Source of the DNA: Cycas panzhihuaensis
Lineage: Eukaryota; Cycadophyta
Assembly: GCA_023213395.1 (NCBI GenBank)
Contig: CM041465.1
Span: forward strand, 144,777,741-144,841,740
Reading direction: 5' to 3'
Length of the DNA stretch: 64,000 bases
Of the stretch, positions 36,337 through 49,417 are shown one piece after another. The notes below the pieces were generated by a model. The model had not been told where the DNA came from, made no database searches, and worked only from the letters and a program-made list of their open reading frames with translations. Position numbers and translations under genes: made by a program. The stretch's first letter is position 1, and each line of letters begins with the position of its first letter.

Positions 36337-36535
36337 CTTGTGTAGCAAGTTGGTCCTACATTTGATTTGAATCTTTATGGGTGTTGTCATTATAATTCAC
36401 CTGTTCTGTCACTTGTCTCACATGCTCATAAAAAATATCATCAAATACATGGAGAGTATCTCCCCTATAAATGGAAATTAATACATCCCAAACATATTTA
36501 GAAGTTCTTAATTCACAAATCTTTGAAAAAGCATC
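36337..36535 (-). pseudogene. C (copy 2) gag, 3' part
   Basis: Minus-strand continuation of the C gag (STNS-KYVWDVLISIYRGD region) up to the insertion point of B. About 100 bases of it (36433-36535) are present again on the far side of B (44440-44540), so the gag is not simply split by a 5-bp duplication. Confidence 0.75.
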
Positions 36536-36848
36536 TGAAAAGAGTGGATCTATCCTTCATCTCCATGCACTAAACACAAAGGCAAACATAGGAGCAAGAG
36601 AGACTTGAAAGAAAGAAAGTAGCTCTCATAAAATGAGGAGGTAAGAATGAATCTCCTCCATTGAGATTTATTTTTATATTAAGAGAGGCAGCATTAGAGC
36701 TAGGTGAAATGAAATTACACATAATGTACATAAAAGTGTATTTCACTTAAGTGATCTAATTTAAAGTTCACTTAAGACCCTTTTTTGAAATAATCAACTA
36801 ATGTAATGACCTTATGTCATTAACCATTTTCAATCTCCCCCTTAATGG
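36536..36848 (-). repeat. B 3' LTR and polypurine tract
   Basis: LTR 36536-36832, minus-strand TGAAAATGGTTAATG to CACTCTTTTCA. The PPT CCATTAAGGGGGAGAT lies at 36833-36848. Confidence 0.88.
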
Positions 36849-37301
36849 TAGAAGGTCATTTCATCCTATTTTATTCTATCCCATGAGGTCTTCATTTGAG
36901 CCTCTTACAAAGCAAACTAGTATGACACTTTTGTGGGAAACCCTCATGGGGAAGAAAACCCACAAATTTTCTAATCTACTAACCTAGTTTAGGCAGCTCT
37001 TTAAATATAGCCAGATAGCCAATTAGTACAATGAATTTTGTAGCTAAAATCTACTGAGTCTTCATATACCATTTGGTCATCCCCCATGCCCTTTCAGGTT
37101 TTCACAAGTTTCAATTTTTCAAAATGATATAACCCTTATCCTTTCGCGCCCACATGGGGTTTTCACGAATGGGATAGAGCAGAGACTTACTCTTGTCCTT
37201 CCGCACCCATAAGGGGTTTTCACGAATGAGACAGAGTATGATGGTCCTATTATCATCTCCTTCAACTAGTCAGAGATGGAGGCCCTAAGGCTGAGTTACT
37301 T
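36849..37301 (-). other. B 3' non-coding region
   Basis: A stretch of about 450 bases between the polyprotein stop and the PPT. A short direct repeat (GGGGTTTTCACGAATG, near 37154 and 37214) lies within it. It is longer than usual for copia elements, which normally have only a few tens of bases here. Confidence 0.6.
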
Positions 37302-40300
37302 TCAGAATTGTTCAAACTTCACCTTCTTCAATGGTTTGGTGAAGATATCGGCCACTTGATCTGCTGTGGGGCAGTACTCCAATTGAATTGTGCCATTATG
37401 AACTAGTTCTCTAATCCTGTGGACTTTTGTACTTATATGTTTAGTATGATCATGAAATACATGATTTTTAGCCATCTAGATTGTAGATTGATTATCTACA
37501 TGTAAGTTAGCAGAACTTATTTGGGTGGCATTTAATGTATTCAATAATTTTCTAAGACATATCATCTCCTTGCTTGTCTCAGAAGCAAAAATGTACTCAG
37601 CTTCAGTAGTTAAGTCTACAACTATCTTCTGTCGTCTAGATCTCTATGATATTGGGGTTGTTCTAAAAAATGTTACATACCCAGACATAGATCTTCTTGT
37701 GTCTTTATCTTTGGCAAATTCTGAGTCTATGTATGCATAAAGTTTAAATTTTACATTGGGTTCATATAACAGACCATATTTTCTAGTCGTCTTTGGGTAC
37801 CTCAACACTCGTATTGCAGCTTGCCAATGATTCTGCTTAGGATTTGTCATGAATCTTACAAGAATGCCAACATAGTGTGCAATATCTGGCCTTGTGTTGG
37901 TAGTATAGATGAGACTACCTACAAGTTACAGCAGAGTGTTAAATGCGCCTCCCTATTGTCACCATCAAATGAGAGTTTAATATTAGGCTCCATAGGTGTA
38001 TCCACTGGTTGAGCACCTTCCAACAAAAACTTTGTTAGAAGATCATTGATATATTTTTCTTGGAAGAGAAAGATTTTGCCATCCTTTTGAGTTACTTCAA
38101 TTCTCAAGTAATATTTCATCAACCTGAGGTCAGACAATTTAAAAGTTTTAGCAAGGTCCTTCTTCAGCTAGCTGATTACCTATTCACTATTCCCTGTTAT
38201 GAGCATGTCATCCACAAAGATTAAGAGGTAAGTGACTTTATCATTTTGGCGCTTGATGAATAATGTTGCATCAATATCTTGATAGTCACAAACCTCATAT
38301 CCAAGTTGCCTCATTCTTTCAGACAACTTGGTAAACCAAGCACGAGGGGCTTACTTTAGGCCATACAAGGACTTTTTGAGCCTGCAAACTTTATGCTCCT
38401 GACCGTCAATCTCATATCCTTTTGGCTGATCCATGTAAATTTCTTCTTTAAGGTCCCCATTGAGAAATGCGGTCTTAACATCGAGCTAGTAGATTTTCCA
38501 ACCATGTTGAGTAGCCAAGGCTATAAGAGTTTAGATTGTAGGCCACTTGGTTGTAGGAGCAAAGATTTCAATGTAGTCAATGCCTTCCCTTTGCGTGAAT
38601 CCTTTTGCTACCAACCTTGCCTTATATTTTTCTAAGGTGCCATCTGATCTATACTTATTTTTGAACACCCATTTATTTTGAACTACCTTTCTTCCAAGTG
38701 GTAGATCAACAAGCTCCCATGTACCGTTCTTAATAAGAGATTGATACTCTTCGTTCATGGCATTTCTCCAAGCTGCATGATTTACAGATTCTTGGTATGT
38801 CAGGGGCTCCTCATTAAGAGCAAGATGTAGTCCTGCTGGTTTAAGCTCAACGAAAAGTGATTCATGCATCCTTACTTTATGGACACTTCTAGTGCCAATT
38901 TTGCCTACCTCATCTAGTCGCATGTCCTTGTGTAGCTGGTAGGCTTCACGGAAACCTCGAGTTGGGAATGAAGTTTTCATTTCCACAACCTCTTGATCTT
39001 CATTTTGATCCTAAAAAGGATCGTGTGAAATATTTGGCATGGAGGAAGTTGACTATACTGGAGAAGATGGGTCAGCCACAGATGTTGGAGAAGATGACCC
39101 TTCTGCTATAGCTTTGCCTTTATCAACTTGACTGTTCATAAATGATGGTGCTGGATGTGTACACATTAGCTTGGAGTCACAACTTGTATCCTCCGAGGCT
39201 CTATTGTCAGATTCTAAGATTTTGAGCAACTGTTCAGCATCTGCCCCTCTAAATTTTAAAATCTGGACATCAAATTCAATGGCATCATTAAATTGGTATG
39301 AAGGCATCTTAGAGTCAAGTATGAGTAATTGATTTTCAATCTCCACAAAGATAACATCTCTAGTGATAATGATTTTGCATTGTGAAGGTATAAAAACCTT
39401 GTATCCCTTTTTGTCCATAGGGTATCCGGCAAAGATACCTTTGATGGCTCTATCTTGGAGCTTATTTCTATGTTCCTGCAAAATATGAGCATAATAAGTA
39501 GAGCCAAAAATTCTGAAGTGGGAGATAGAGGGGGTTTATCCATACCACATTTCATGTGGAGAGGGGCCGAGCTTAGAGGGACTAACAGTGTTGATGTAAT
39601 ACACAGTAGTCCAGATAGCCTCAGCCCAAAGATAGATAAGGACATTCTTATATACCAGCATAGCACGAGCCATATTCATGATGGTCTTGTTCATGCGCTT
39701 GGCAACTCTATTTTGCTGGGGTGTACCTGTCATAGTGGTCTGATGTTTGATTCCATGTTGACATAGGTACGATTCAAACTCATTAGATGTGTACTCACCA
39801 CCATTGTCAATCCTGAGTATTTTGATCTTGAATCCAGATTCATTTTCCACGCGGGCTTGAAAGCTTGAATAGAAAAAGCTTCATCTTTCTTTGCAAGAAA
39901 AGTAACCTATACTTTCTTGGTAAAATCATCAATGAAAGTAATATAGTACCACTTTTTTTTTAGAGAAGGGATGGGCATAGGACCGCTTATATCTGAGTGT
40001 ACAAGCTGCAAAGGTTGTCTAGATTTCCACTGACTACGAGAAAAGGGTTATCTTTAAGATTTAGCAATAATACATGCTTCACATTTAAAGGGCTTAGAGG
40101 GGAACTTAGGCAAACTAGGAAGAGTGTCTTGTAGTTCTCTTAAACGATCAATTTTGATATGGCCCATACGAGCATGCCATAGATCTGCTTGGGACAACTT
40201 TTGAGGAGTTAAGGTTGCGGTAAAAACAAATTCATCATCAACATAGTTGGCTTCACAGGATGGTGAGCCAGTTAGGCGAAAAAGTTTGCCATCAAGAATT

Positions 40301-41811
40301 TTGTTCATAACCACAGCATTTGAAGGAGGGTGAATGACATAGAGAGTTTAATTGTTTGTAGTTACACTCAAATCAAATCCACGAGAGACAAGGGTGGATA
40401 GGGAGAGCAAATTCTGCTTAAGAGCGGGAATATATAAAACATCAACAAGTGTAAAATCTGGAAGGCTTGGGAGTTTCAGACAAACAGTTCTAAGTCCTTC
40501 GACTGGCTGAGATGATTTGTCAGCCATGTATACAACACCATGAACTTCAGAGTTAAAATCTTGAAAGAATTGGCGATGACAAGTCATGTGTTGTGTTGCT
40601 CCAGTATCCATGATCCATGATTAAGTATTTGAGGTAGCACTATTTACAACTCCAAGTGGTGAAGGTAAAAGTGAATAAGCATAGCCATAATGAGCCTCAA
40701 TATACTTAGTGGATCTATCAATAATATTTGATGAGGTGGTCCCAATTCTTTGAAGGTGTGCATGAGTAAATTGCATTCCACCAAAAGCATCTTTAAAAGA
40801 AGTATTATCAACATTATGTATACCATGGCGCTGTTGATAACTTGGTAGTTTGTTGGTGGCAGTTCTACAATTTTTAGCATAATGTCCTTTTCTATTACAC
40901 CTTTGGCACACGATTATTTGATTTTCAGTCCAAGTATTGGGCTGGTTGGATTGTCTCTGATTACTGGATCTAGGTCTAGGTTTATTATTTTGGCCTTGGC
41001 CTTGAGACTATTTTTATTGGAATTGAGGAGCCTATTAACTAAGAGGACATTGTCCTTGTTCTCTACCTCTTCCTCTTCCACGGGAATTACCACCTCTACG
41101 AGAGTATTGACCTTGATTTTTGGTGTAACAAAGATCTTCTTCCACTTCAAAAGCAGCATCAATTGGATCTGATATAGTGGCAAAGTTGGTATCAAAGGTC
41201 TTATCAAATTCAATGAACTTATCAGCAAGATCCTCAAAGTTTAGGGTCTTCAAAGTGCCACTAAATTGAAGACTTCCCAATAGATTTTTATAATTTGGGA
41301 TATGGAGACATAATTGAATCAAGAAAGCCCATGTAATGCATTGAGTTTAAAAATATTTATCAATGGCTTGCTTGATTGGACGAAGGAGATTGATTGTCTC
41401 ACTTGTATGTCCTTTCTGCATTTTCAATTTGTTCATCTTCAGTATTAAGTGAATAAATTCTAAGTCTAATTTAGTGTCAAAGTTCTTCTTAAGAACTTTC
41501 CATGTTGTATCATGTACAACTTCATCAATGAGATTATGTAGGGAATAATCAGTGACAAGCAGTATCCCTGCATGGATTTTATCATCATCAAGTTCCCATT
41601 AGCGTTTAGCTGCAGCTTCAGTGGGAGCAGTTGGAGCACCTCCTGCTGAAGCAGTTGTGGTAGCTGTAGCTGCAACAGGTGGTGTAGGTTGTAAGTGATC
41701 TCTCCATAGACCTTCATACTTTGTAGTATTTCTGACACTAGTGAACCACATGTCCCAATTTTCTTTCCCTTTTAGAATGCAGTTCACATTTTGCTTGAAC
41801 TGTGAAGACAT
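37302..41811 (-). pseudogene. B Ty1/copia gag-pol polyprotein
   Basis: Start ATG at 41811, natural stop TGA at 37304-37302, about 1,500 codons, the normal copia length. Order: Gag (MSSQFKQNVNCILKGKENW), RGRGRG-rich tract near 41070, zinc knuckle CQRCNRKGHYAKNC (40908-40867, all ligands intact), protease WIMDTGATQHM near 40617-40585, GAG-pre-integrase LWHARMGHI near 40170, integrase (RIDNGGEYTSNEF near 39810, PQQNRVAKRMN near 39720), RT (KWVFKNKYRSDGT near 38670, FVDDML at 38218-38201), and RNase H ending YCPTADQVADIFTKPLKK. Only scattered stops and frameshifts break it. Confidence 0.9.
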
Positions 41812-43810
41812 GGTGTCTTTTTAGAAGGGAAGAAATGAACAAGGGACTATAAAAGTGATGGCAATAAATGACTGATTATTATTTATAAATAGGAAATGTA
41901 ATGAAGTAGTGTAGCAGAAGGAAGAAGAAGTGAGAATGGTTGCTCAAAGATGAAGGGAGCAACTTAGAGAAAAGTCGCAAACACTTGTGACAAATATTAA
42001 CCTGACGCAGCAGGAATATGAGAAGTATTATGATAAAAATTGGCCACTAATACTTATGGCAAATATTAACTTGACGTAGCAGGAATATGAGAAGCACTAT
42101 GATTGTGATTACACTATGGATCACTTTTTATAAATAAGTAAGTGATCAATATACAAGATTATAGGCCAATGTAGAAGCTGACATCATTGGGTTTATACAA
42201 CTTGAAACGTAAATGTAGGATGTGTAATCAACCTAATAACCTCTAACTTGTATCCAACATGTAGTTGAGGTTGTTGAAGGGATGACTAGGCTTCTATTAG
42301 AATTATGTTGGCCTTTACCCGCGATACCCACAATCGTGCTTGGTGATGAAATCCAAGTCACAATGGAGCCCAGGTACTCCCAATCCTCACCCAGTTCACT
42401 AATGAATAGCTATATACCTCCTCTAAAGAGTGGTACGTACATACCCATGGCTATGACAGATATTGGATTGGGTATATTTTAATCTTGTATTAAAGTTTCA
42501 GTTTTCTTGGTTGGTTATCAGGATGATCCCTGATTGAGGCATGATGGTATAGCTAACCAAACATCACCAATATTCTAGTTTAGTCAAGTCCTAACTTGAA
42601 ATCCACACCTCCTTTATGGCACAGCATTCTGCCAACCAAGGTATCTCAACCTTGGCAAGTATGTGAATAGGTAGAAGATGGCGAAAAATAGCGTACATGA
42701 TGCGTTCCTTTTAGGAAGAGTGAAAAGATTATCGAATTGCATCAAACGTACATTTAATTAAAAATAGAATGCTTGCTTGGAGTGTTTTTTGAGTGCTTGC
42801 TTGAAGTGTCTTTAGAGTATTAAAATGAAATACTAATAAGTAAGTGAGGACACCAGATATTGCTCTAATCCAGGTATTTTTTCTCACTTTTACAATTGGC
42901 TTTTAAGCCTTATAAAAAGAAGAAAGGAATTTTCTTCACTTTTTTTTTTGTTAATACAAAAAAAAAGTAGTCTTCACTAAATCAACAATAACTTTCTCCC
43001 ACGATATCGAAATGGAGTGCCAGTTTTTGTGATGCAAACTAAACTCAGAGCTTCATCTTCATGAAGTAGAATCAGGTCCAAATGAGTTCTGAAAAGTTTT
43101 TTACAGCCCTGCAAAGTTAGGAAATTATATTTTTCTAGAATTCTTACTAAAAATAACTGATATTCACTAAAATAACAATAACTTCCTCATACGGCATCCA
43201 AATTAGGTATCAATTTTTGTGTTGGAAAGTAGACTCAGAGCCCCATCTTTGAAAATTAGAATCAATTCAATTAGATCTCTGTAGAAGATTTTGCAGACTT
43301 GTGAAGTTCAGTAATCAAATTGTATTTCTGCAGAAATTTTAGCTTGTTAATATCTTATTAACACATGATACCATATAAAATTTCTATCATTTTTTGATCA
43401 CTAAGATCTCAATATGGGCAAGGTAAGAGCATACAATGATAGATATTTTAAATAGCTTGAAATTCTTTTAAAAAAAAGGTAAAACCTCCCCTTACAATCA
43501 TTCTTCTAAATGCTGGAAAAATTTCAGCAGCATTTCCCCTTGTTAAATGGACAAAAAAGAGAAAAGAAAAAGAAGAATGAGATAACATGAATGGCCAGCA
43601 AAGGATTGGAATCCTTGGGCCTTACAACTCTTTGTATTATGCTTCTAAACTTGCAAAAGAGAAACGAAAAGTAAATAATACAAAATATGCTATCATAATA
43701 ACTTAAAAATATTTCTAAATTCACTTTCATAATCTCCTTCACCACATGGATTGTGGGGGAGAAGGAAGTGATGGCTCCATTACAAGTGTAAGTGGGGAAT
43801 ATGAAGGAAG
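41812..43810 (-). other. B leader, 2.0 kb
   Basis: No recognised coding between LTR and Gag. A direct repeat of 30 bases or more (AGCAGGAATATGAGAAG... near 42008 and 42076) and a two-copy tandem repeat (42973-43350) lie inside. Open frames at 42282-42482 and 43524-43826 show no motifs. Confidence 0.55.
42973..43350. repeat. Two-copy tandem repeat of about 190 bp in the B leader
   Basis: TTCACTAAATCAACAATAAC at 42973 recurs as TTCACTAAAATAACAATAAC at 43163. The following text (ACTCAGAGC..CATCTT, AGAATCA.., TTTTGCAG/TTTTACAG, GTGAAGTT/GCAAAGTT) aligns through both units with moderate divergence. Confidence 0.7.
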
Positions 43811-44124
43811 CAAGCTCTGATACCATATGAAAAGAGGGGATCTATCCTTCATCTCCATGCACTAAACACAAAGGTAAACATGGGAGTAAGAGAGACTTGA
43901 GAGAAAGAAAGTAGCTCTCACAAAATAGGGAGGTAAAAATGAGTCTCCTCCATTGAGCTTTACTTTTATATTGAGAGAGGGAGAATTAGAGTTAGGTGAA
44001 ATGAAATTATACATAATGCACATGAAAGTGCATTTCACTTAAGTAATCTAATTTAAAGTTCACTTAAGACCCTTTTTCGAAATAATCAACTAATGTAATG
44101 ACCTTATGTCATTAACCATTTTTA
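43811..44124 (-). repeat. B 5' LTR and primer-binding site
   Basis: LTR 43828-44124 (297 bp). The PBS on the minus strand, TATGGTATCAGAGCTTGC (43827-43810), starts next to the LTR end TTTTCA. The first base pair of the LTR has changed (TA for TG at 44124-44123). Confidence 0.88.
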
Positions 44125-44438
44125 ATCTCCCCCTTAATGGTAGGAGGTCATTTTATCTTATTTTATTCTATCCTATGAGGTCTTCATTTGAGCCTCTTAC
44201 AAAGCAAACTAGTATGACACTTTTGTGGGAAATCCTCATGGGGAAGAAAACTCACAAATTTTCTAATCTACTAACCTGGCTCAGATAGCTCTTTAAATGT
44301 AGCCAGATAGCCAATCAATACAATGAATTTTATAGCTAAAATCTACTGAGTCTCCATATGCCATTTGGCCATCCCCCATGCCCTTTTGGGTTTTCATAGG
44401 TTCTGATTTTCTAAAATAATACAACCCTTATCCTTTCA
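44125..44438 (-). repeat. Fragment of a second, tandem B copy
   Basis: Matches 36833-37146 base for base with scattered changes, including the PPT next to the LTR. It ends abruptly at TCCTTTCA and continues into C gag. The LTR at 43828-44124 therefore has a PBS on its left and a PPT on its right, as between two head-to-tail copies. Confidence 0.8.
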
Positions 44439-44719
44439 GTATCATCAAATACATGGAGGGTATCTCCCCTATAAATGGAAATTAATATATCCCAAATAGA
44501 TTTAGAAGCTATTAATTCACAAATCTTTAGAAAAATATCATCATTCATAGTGCAAAATAATAAACCTAAAACTTCATTATCCTTTCTAAAATTTTCTTTA
44601 ACACTGAGATCACATTCACATTGCAAATATTTCAGAAGGTCATGTGCAATAAAATAATCTTACATAGTTCTATACCATAGTGAAAAATTTTGCCAATTAA
44701 ATATATGAAATTGTGTCAT
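44439..44719 (-). pseudogene. C (copy 2) gag, 5' part
   Basis: Start codon at 44719-44717, then LQCECDLSVKENFRKDNE, LGLLFCTMNDDIFLKICEL and SIWDILISIYRGDTLHVFDD in an uninterrupted frame (44411-44626), so this piece is better kept than copy 1. It overlaps the 36433-36535 piece in content. Confidence 0.78.
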
Positions 44720-47700
44720 TTTATCAAAGAAACTTTAGTACATAAAAGTATGCTTTTATCAAATCAAAAGAGTCAATAAAGGACTAAACATATATGATGT
44801 CAAATATACTCTTCAAAAGAAATATAATACACCAATGAAAACGAATCAATTGAATGCAACCTTTATATGTGCAATAAGAAAATAATCTTTTTAGTAATGA
44901 TAAATACTTTTAGTATATATATGCCTTTGAAATAATCTTTGAAATATGATGAATATATGTAAATTTGAATGTAATAAAGATTCTTTTCACAATATAAATC
45001 AGAAATGTAACTTTGATGATAAAAAGAATAATCATTAACCTTTTGATTCTTCAAATGAATAAATGTAAACTCTCAATGCAATAAATTCTTAGCCTTGATG
45101 ATAATATATAATCTTTGGCCAGAAATGTATATGTGTATTTTACTTTGAAAGATAAGGAGTATGAAGAAACTTTTGAAAGAAGGTTTAGAGGACAACCTCA
45201 AGTTTGGATACTTCAAAAATATACTAAACGATATCAAAAGAATATGAAACTTCACCAGTATGGATATTAATAAAACATGAATCCAATGGAACTGATCATT
45301 TTGAAAACAGGTCCTACAAGTCAAGTTTTGATGAATCAAAGATACAGGCCTTATTTTGAGGCTAAACAAGAGCAAGAAGCTCAAAAAAGGTATAAAAATT
45401 CTAATAAAATACTTGTAAAATACTGTGAAATGATTAAATATCATTTATAAGACTGTTCAATATCTTTTCAAATGAAAAATTTTGAGAAATAATATATAAA
45501 AATGTGTAATAATGGTAGGTGGGAGGTAATTAAGTACCTCTACTTTGATGTTTTTGAAAATTAGTAAAAATACATTAAAATGTACAAAAAACTATGTCAG
45601 TTCCAAGGAGAATGAGTCAGCTTCCCAACGAAATTGACAGAACTGAGTTTGGATGTCAAATAGAAAAGTTATAGTAAAAATAAAAAGAAGTACCTTTATA
45701 TAAAAATGTTTAAAAAAATGCTAAAAACCACTAAAATGCCAGATTTGGCGATTAAAATAATGGTCAAAATAAATTCTAAAAATTAAAATAAATAGTTGGT
45801 AATACATTTTGTTGAACATAGATCATTGTGAAATAAATCCAGGTAGAAAATAGTTTCCCAGTAATAAAATTTAATCAGTTTAATAAGTGATTTTGTAAAA
45901 AGTTTAAAAAAGACTAAAAAAATGACTGATTGACTTTAAATCGACTGAAATATGGTCAAATCAGCACCAAATTAGCCATATGACTAGTCAAAATTAATCT
46001 ACAAAATTTTTTTGATGTAATGAAATGAGTTTCATCAGAAATTGATAACTCAGTGAGAAGTTATGGCAAAAATTTACCAATTACCCTATATAAAATAAAA
46101 AATTAAAAAAAAAAAGTAAAAGAAAAAAGTTTGTAAAAATGATGAACCCTTTTCTAAAATGAGAGAAAGGTCACATGGGAATGATCTTATGATTGGGGGC
46201 TAAAAGGCCGAGAGGGCTAGGGTTTAAACCACCCGGATTTCAAAGTTTATACAATAATTTTTTTTAACTTTATAAAATAAAATATATAATAAAAAAGAAA
46301 GATTCGAAAAAATTTTAGACTTCATGGCCGCTGCTGTGCCTGCCTGCCGCGACATCCTACAATTCACCGTCACCCTGTCGCGCCCTGCACGCATCGCACT
46401 TGCCAGTCTTTCACGTGGCCTCCACTACTAGAAAGCGACCAAACCCTAGTTTAAACCCCCATAACAGCCACAGCCCACTTGGTGATTGTCGTTCTAGTTG
46501 AATCAAATGGACGAAACCAAAAAAATTGAGCTACAAAATGCAGAAATTGAGCCTCTGAAGGCGATAGAAGAAAGTAGGTGGCTTCGAGACTTTTGTAGTG
46601 GAGCTTTTGGGGGGGCAGATTGTAGAAGGTGGAGGCCTTTGCTGTTATCCTTTGCGAGGATAACACTGATTCAAGAGTGTGGTTTAACAGTACTGTAAGC
46701 TTTGTGCAACCCTTTGAAAGGTTACTAATTGCTACAAAAGAAGAAGGCAAGTAGTGTGTTGCTTTTGAGGTCTTGGCAGGAATTTTACATTATGATGTGA
46801 ACTGCATTTTAGAGGAATGGATGGAACGGATGGTCACGAGTTCAATTTTGTAGAGGTTAATCAACATATTGTGCCCTCAGTGCCCTTGGATAATCCTCAA
46901 ATGCTTAAGTTTATTTGAGAGACTCTAGATGCAAAGGGCGGCAGATGGTTAAGGGAAATAAACTCCCTGGGCAATGCACAGAAGAGTCCTTGCAATGTAA
47001 GGTTATTTACCCACTTCGTCCTTCACCTTATTATTATTAGTTTTCTTGGCTTTCTACACAAAAATTTTTTGTAGTACACATGGGCCAAGAACTTTCTAAG
47101 CTTACTCAAAGCACTGTTTACAATTCCGAGGGATGGCTCTAATGGAAACGATGAATTGGCTCCAATCGGGAAGAATATGTCATCCCGTGTACCAAGTATT
47201 ATCTTGAGACTTCAATGTTATCTTCATTTAAAGCATTTAAAAAATGAATTTCAGAAAAGCTATGCAAAGGTCAAGTTCTGCAGGGAAAGAAGTACACAAT
47301 TATCAAGCCTTTAAGGAGTGACACATATGTGAAGATCATAGTTGCAGATGGTATTCCTACCAGTGGGCTTTGGTCCTAATACAATTTTCTTTTGATGAAG
47401 TATTCTAGTAATTTCTTGTTAATCAACTATTTCTCTTTCATATGAAATGCCCTTGCTTCTAATATTGATTTTCATTCTCCATACAAGAGTGGGAGCTTTT
47501 CTTCATATGCAAAATGATGTCCATTTTAAGGAATGATGTATCCCAAGACCAGAGTTATGTTCAGCTTAAAAGGATTGATTTTTCTTTGTGAGATTCACAG
47601 AAGAGCCCACAATGTCATGAGCATATGGAACAACAACTAAAGAGACAGGATGTCAATGTGGTGTTGAGGACACAGATCTATAATATTTTCTTTCAACAAC

Positions 47701-49317
47701 GCTTGACTATTTTCTTGTATCACTTTCCTCTGAATCAATAATAGAAAATTTAACAACTATAGTTTTGATTTCTTTTGAAAATAAAATTGGATTGTCTGCT
47801 CTTGTTAATGATTCCTTGTGTGAAAGATAAAAGATAGTGCTTTTGTATTTACGAATGTTATTTTATCTTATGCTAGCTTTTATGTTCAAAAAACTCAAGA
47901 TTGTCAAGCACATCCAACTTTTTGAAGATTTTATGTATGAGCCACTATTATGTAGATTGTGATCTTAATACTTACATAATATCTTCTGCTCAAATTTATT
48001 CCTATATTCTAGTTGATTTCTGTTTCAAACTTGAAAGTTTAGAGTAAAAAACAAAGAGTTCCAGAGATAAATCTAGATGGGTTTATAGACTAATCTTTGT
48101 TTATAAAAATAAACAGAAAACATGCCTGTAAAATGACTAAATCAAGTAAAGATCAAATACCAAAGACCTAAAAAGATGAAGATTGATCTAGAGATTCAAG
48201 TTTCTAATGCTACCAACACAAGAATCCACAAAGTTTTTAAGTTCTAAGAGAGCAGATCTAAATATTTGACAAAAAATATATATATCAAAAAAAATTTATA
48301 AATTTGTATCTGAAATATTCAAATATTTTGGAGCAAATATATCAAAGAACCAAAAGATATATGTTTCTAAAAATATATGTTATATGTATCTGAAATATAC
48401 CAAATATATAGAGTAGATATATCAGAAAAATGTGTTTAAATCTGAAAAGAAATATGATGAACCTAGAAATATAGCTATAGCTGATTTGTAGCAATGAGAT
48501 CTGTTATATAGCTTCTTTAGAAGGCTGAATATGCCCCAAAAATTACAGATTTGTAAAAAGAACTTGCAAATATGGTCAAATATATGTTAAAAAATATAGA
48601 TCTGAAATCAAATATAGTAGATCTAAACTAAATGTTACAGATCTATAGTAAATATACCAGAAAATATTGAAATAATTACTGAAATAAATAGATCTAAACT
48701 AAATGTAGTAGAAAATGCTGAAAAACTTGATAAAATAAGCAGATCTAAAAGTTATATGTTAGATCTGAAAGAAAACTTGATAAATGTTGCAGATCTTAAG
48801 CTAAATATTATAGATCTGATATAAGTATAGCAGATCTAAAAAATATAAGGTAGATCTTGAAGAAATATAACTCAAATATGAGAAAAAACTTGAGTAAATA
48901 TTGTATACAACTGTAAACCAGCACAGATCTGTAAAAGTATAGGATAAATAGACATAAATCTGCTTGAAAAATGCTAAATATTTGATTAAAAAAATATAGA
49001 TCTAAGAAAATATATCACAAATCTGAATAAAACTTGAATAATATATAGCTTGCTGCTGATCTCCTTCACAAATCTTTAAAAACAAATATAGCTTGTAGTT
49101 GAAATCCTTCATAAATCTACACAAATCTATGAAAAATCCAAAATATCTTTATTATTTTTCAAATATAACTTAAGAATATGTAAATCTTGATAAAATAATA
49201 TAAGAAACTTACTAAAAAAAACTTGCAGAAAATAAATGTAACTAGTATTTTGCTTGTGAGTAAATCTACCTCAAAATCTTCTTACTTCTTTGAAAATTTT
49301 GAACAGGTCAGTAATCA
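44720..49317 (-). other. C (copy 2) leader, 4.6 kb
   Basis: Colinear with 20197-24780. It has the same GC-richer block (46320-47000) and AGATCTGA-rich zone (48420-49020), but the (TA)n run is short here (48272-48290). Open frames at 45073-45444 and elsewhere have no motif. Confidence 0.65.
46498..47385 (+). pseudogene. Unrecognised coding-like segments in the C leader (copy 2)
   Basis: Counterpart of 21965-22835. The plus-strand frame reads VEAFAVILCEDNTDSRVWFN, and this copy keeps a Gln (VQPFERLLIAT) where copy 1 has a stop. It then has a Gln-to-stop of its own (GK-stop-CVAFEVLAGILH). The splice-donor-like CAAT/GTAAGG and the KYTIIKPLRSDTYVKIIVAD piece are also present. Independent stops at Gln in the two copies support one ancestral frame. 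Function unknown. Confidence 0.4.
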
Positions 49318-49417
49318 ACCACTCTGATACCAAATGATGAAAAAAATATGGATCTAAACTAAGCTATGATACCAAATGATGAAAATATAATATAGGCTCA
49401 AATGCTCTGATACCAAA
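49318..49417 (-). promoter_or_regulatory. Primer-binding site of C (copy 2), three copies
   Basis: Same arrangement as 24781-24880: GATACCAAATGATG near 49325 and 49368, and GCTCTGATACCAAA at 49404-49417 next to the LTR. Confidence 0.72.

Larger units (their letters stand above)
36536..44438 (-). mobile_element. B: copia element inserted in the C gag, best preserved of the window
   Basis: 297-bp LTRs at 36536-36832 (3') and 43828-44124 (5') flank a near-full-length copia polyprotein. Over the first 120 bases the LTRs differ at 10 positions, mostly transitions. Beyond the 5' LTR, 44125-44438 repeats the PPT and 3' non-coding region (36833-37146), i.e. a piece of a second B copy in tandem. B is absent from copy 1 of the duplication. 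Flanks do not form a valid target duplication because the right end is not an LTR end. Confidence 0.88.

Noticed and set aside
36531-44443. GCATC and GTATC as a 5-bp target duplication of B
   Set aside because: The right border is not an LTR end but the inside of a second B fragment, and the C gag flanks overlap by about 100 bases, so the likeness is accidental.
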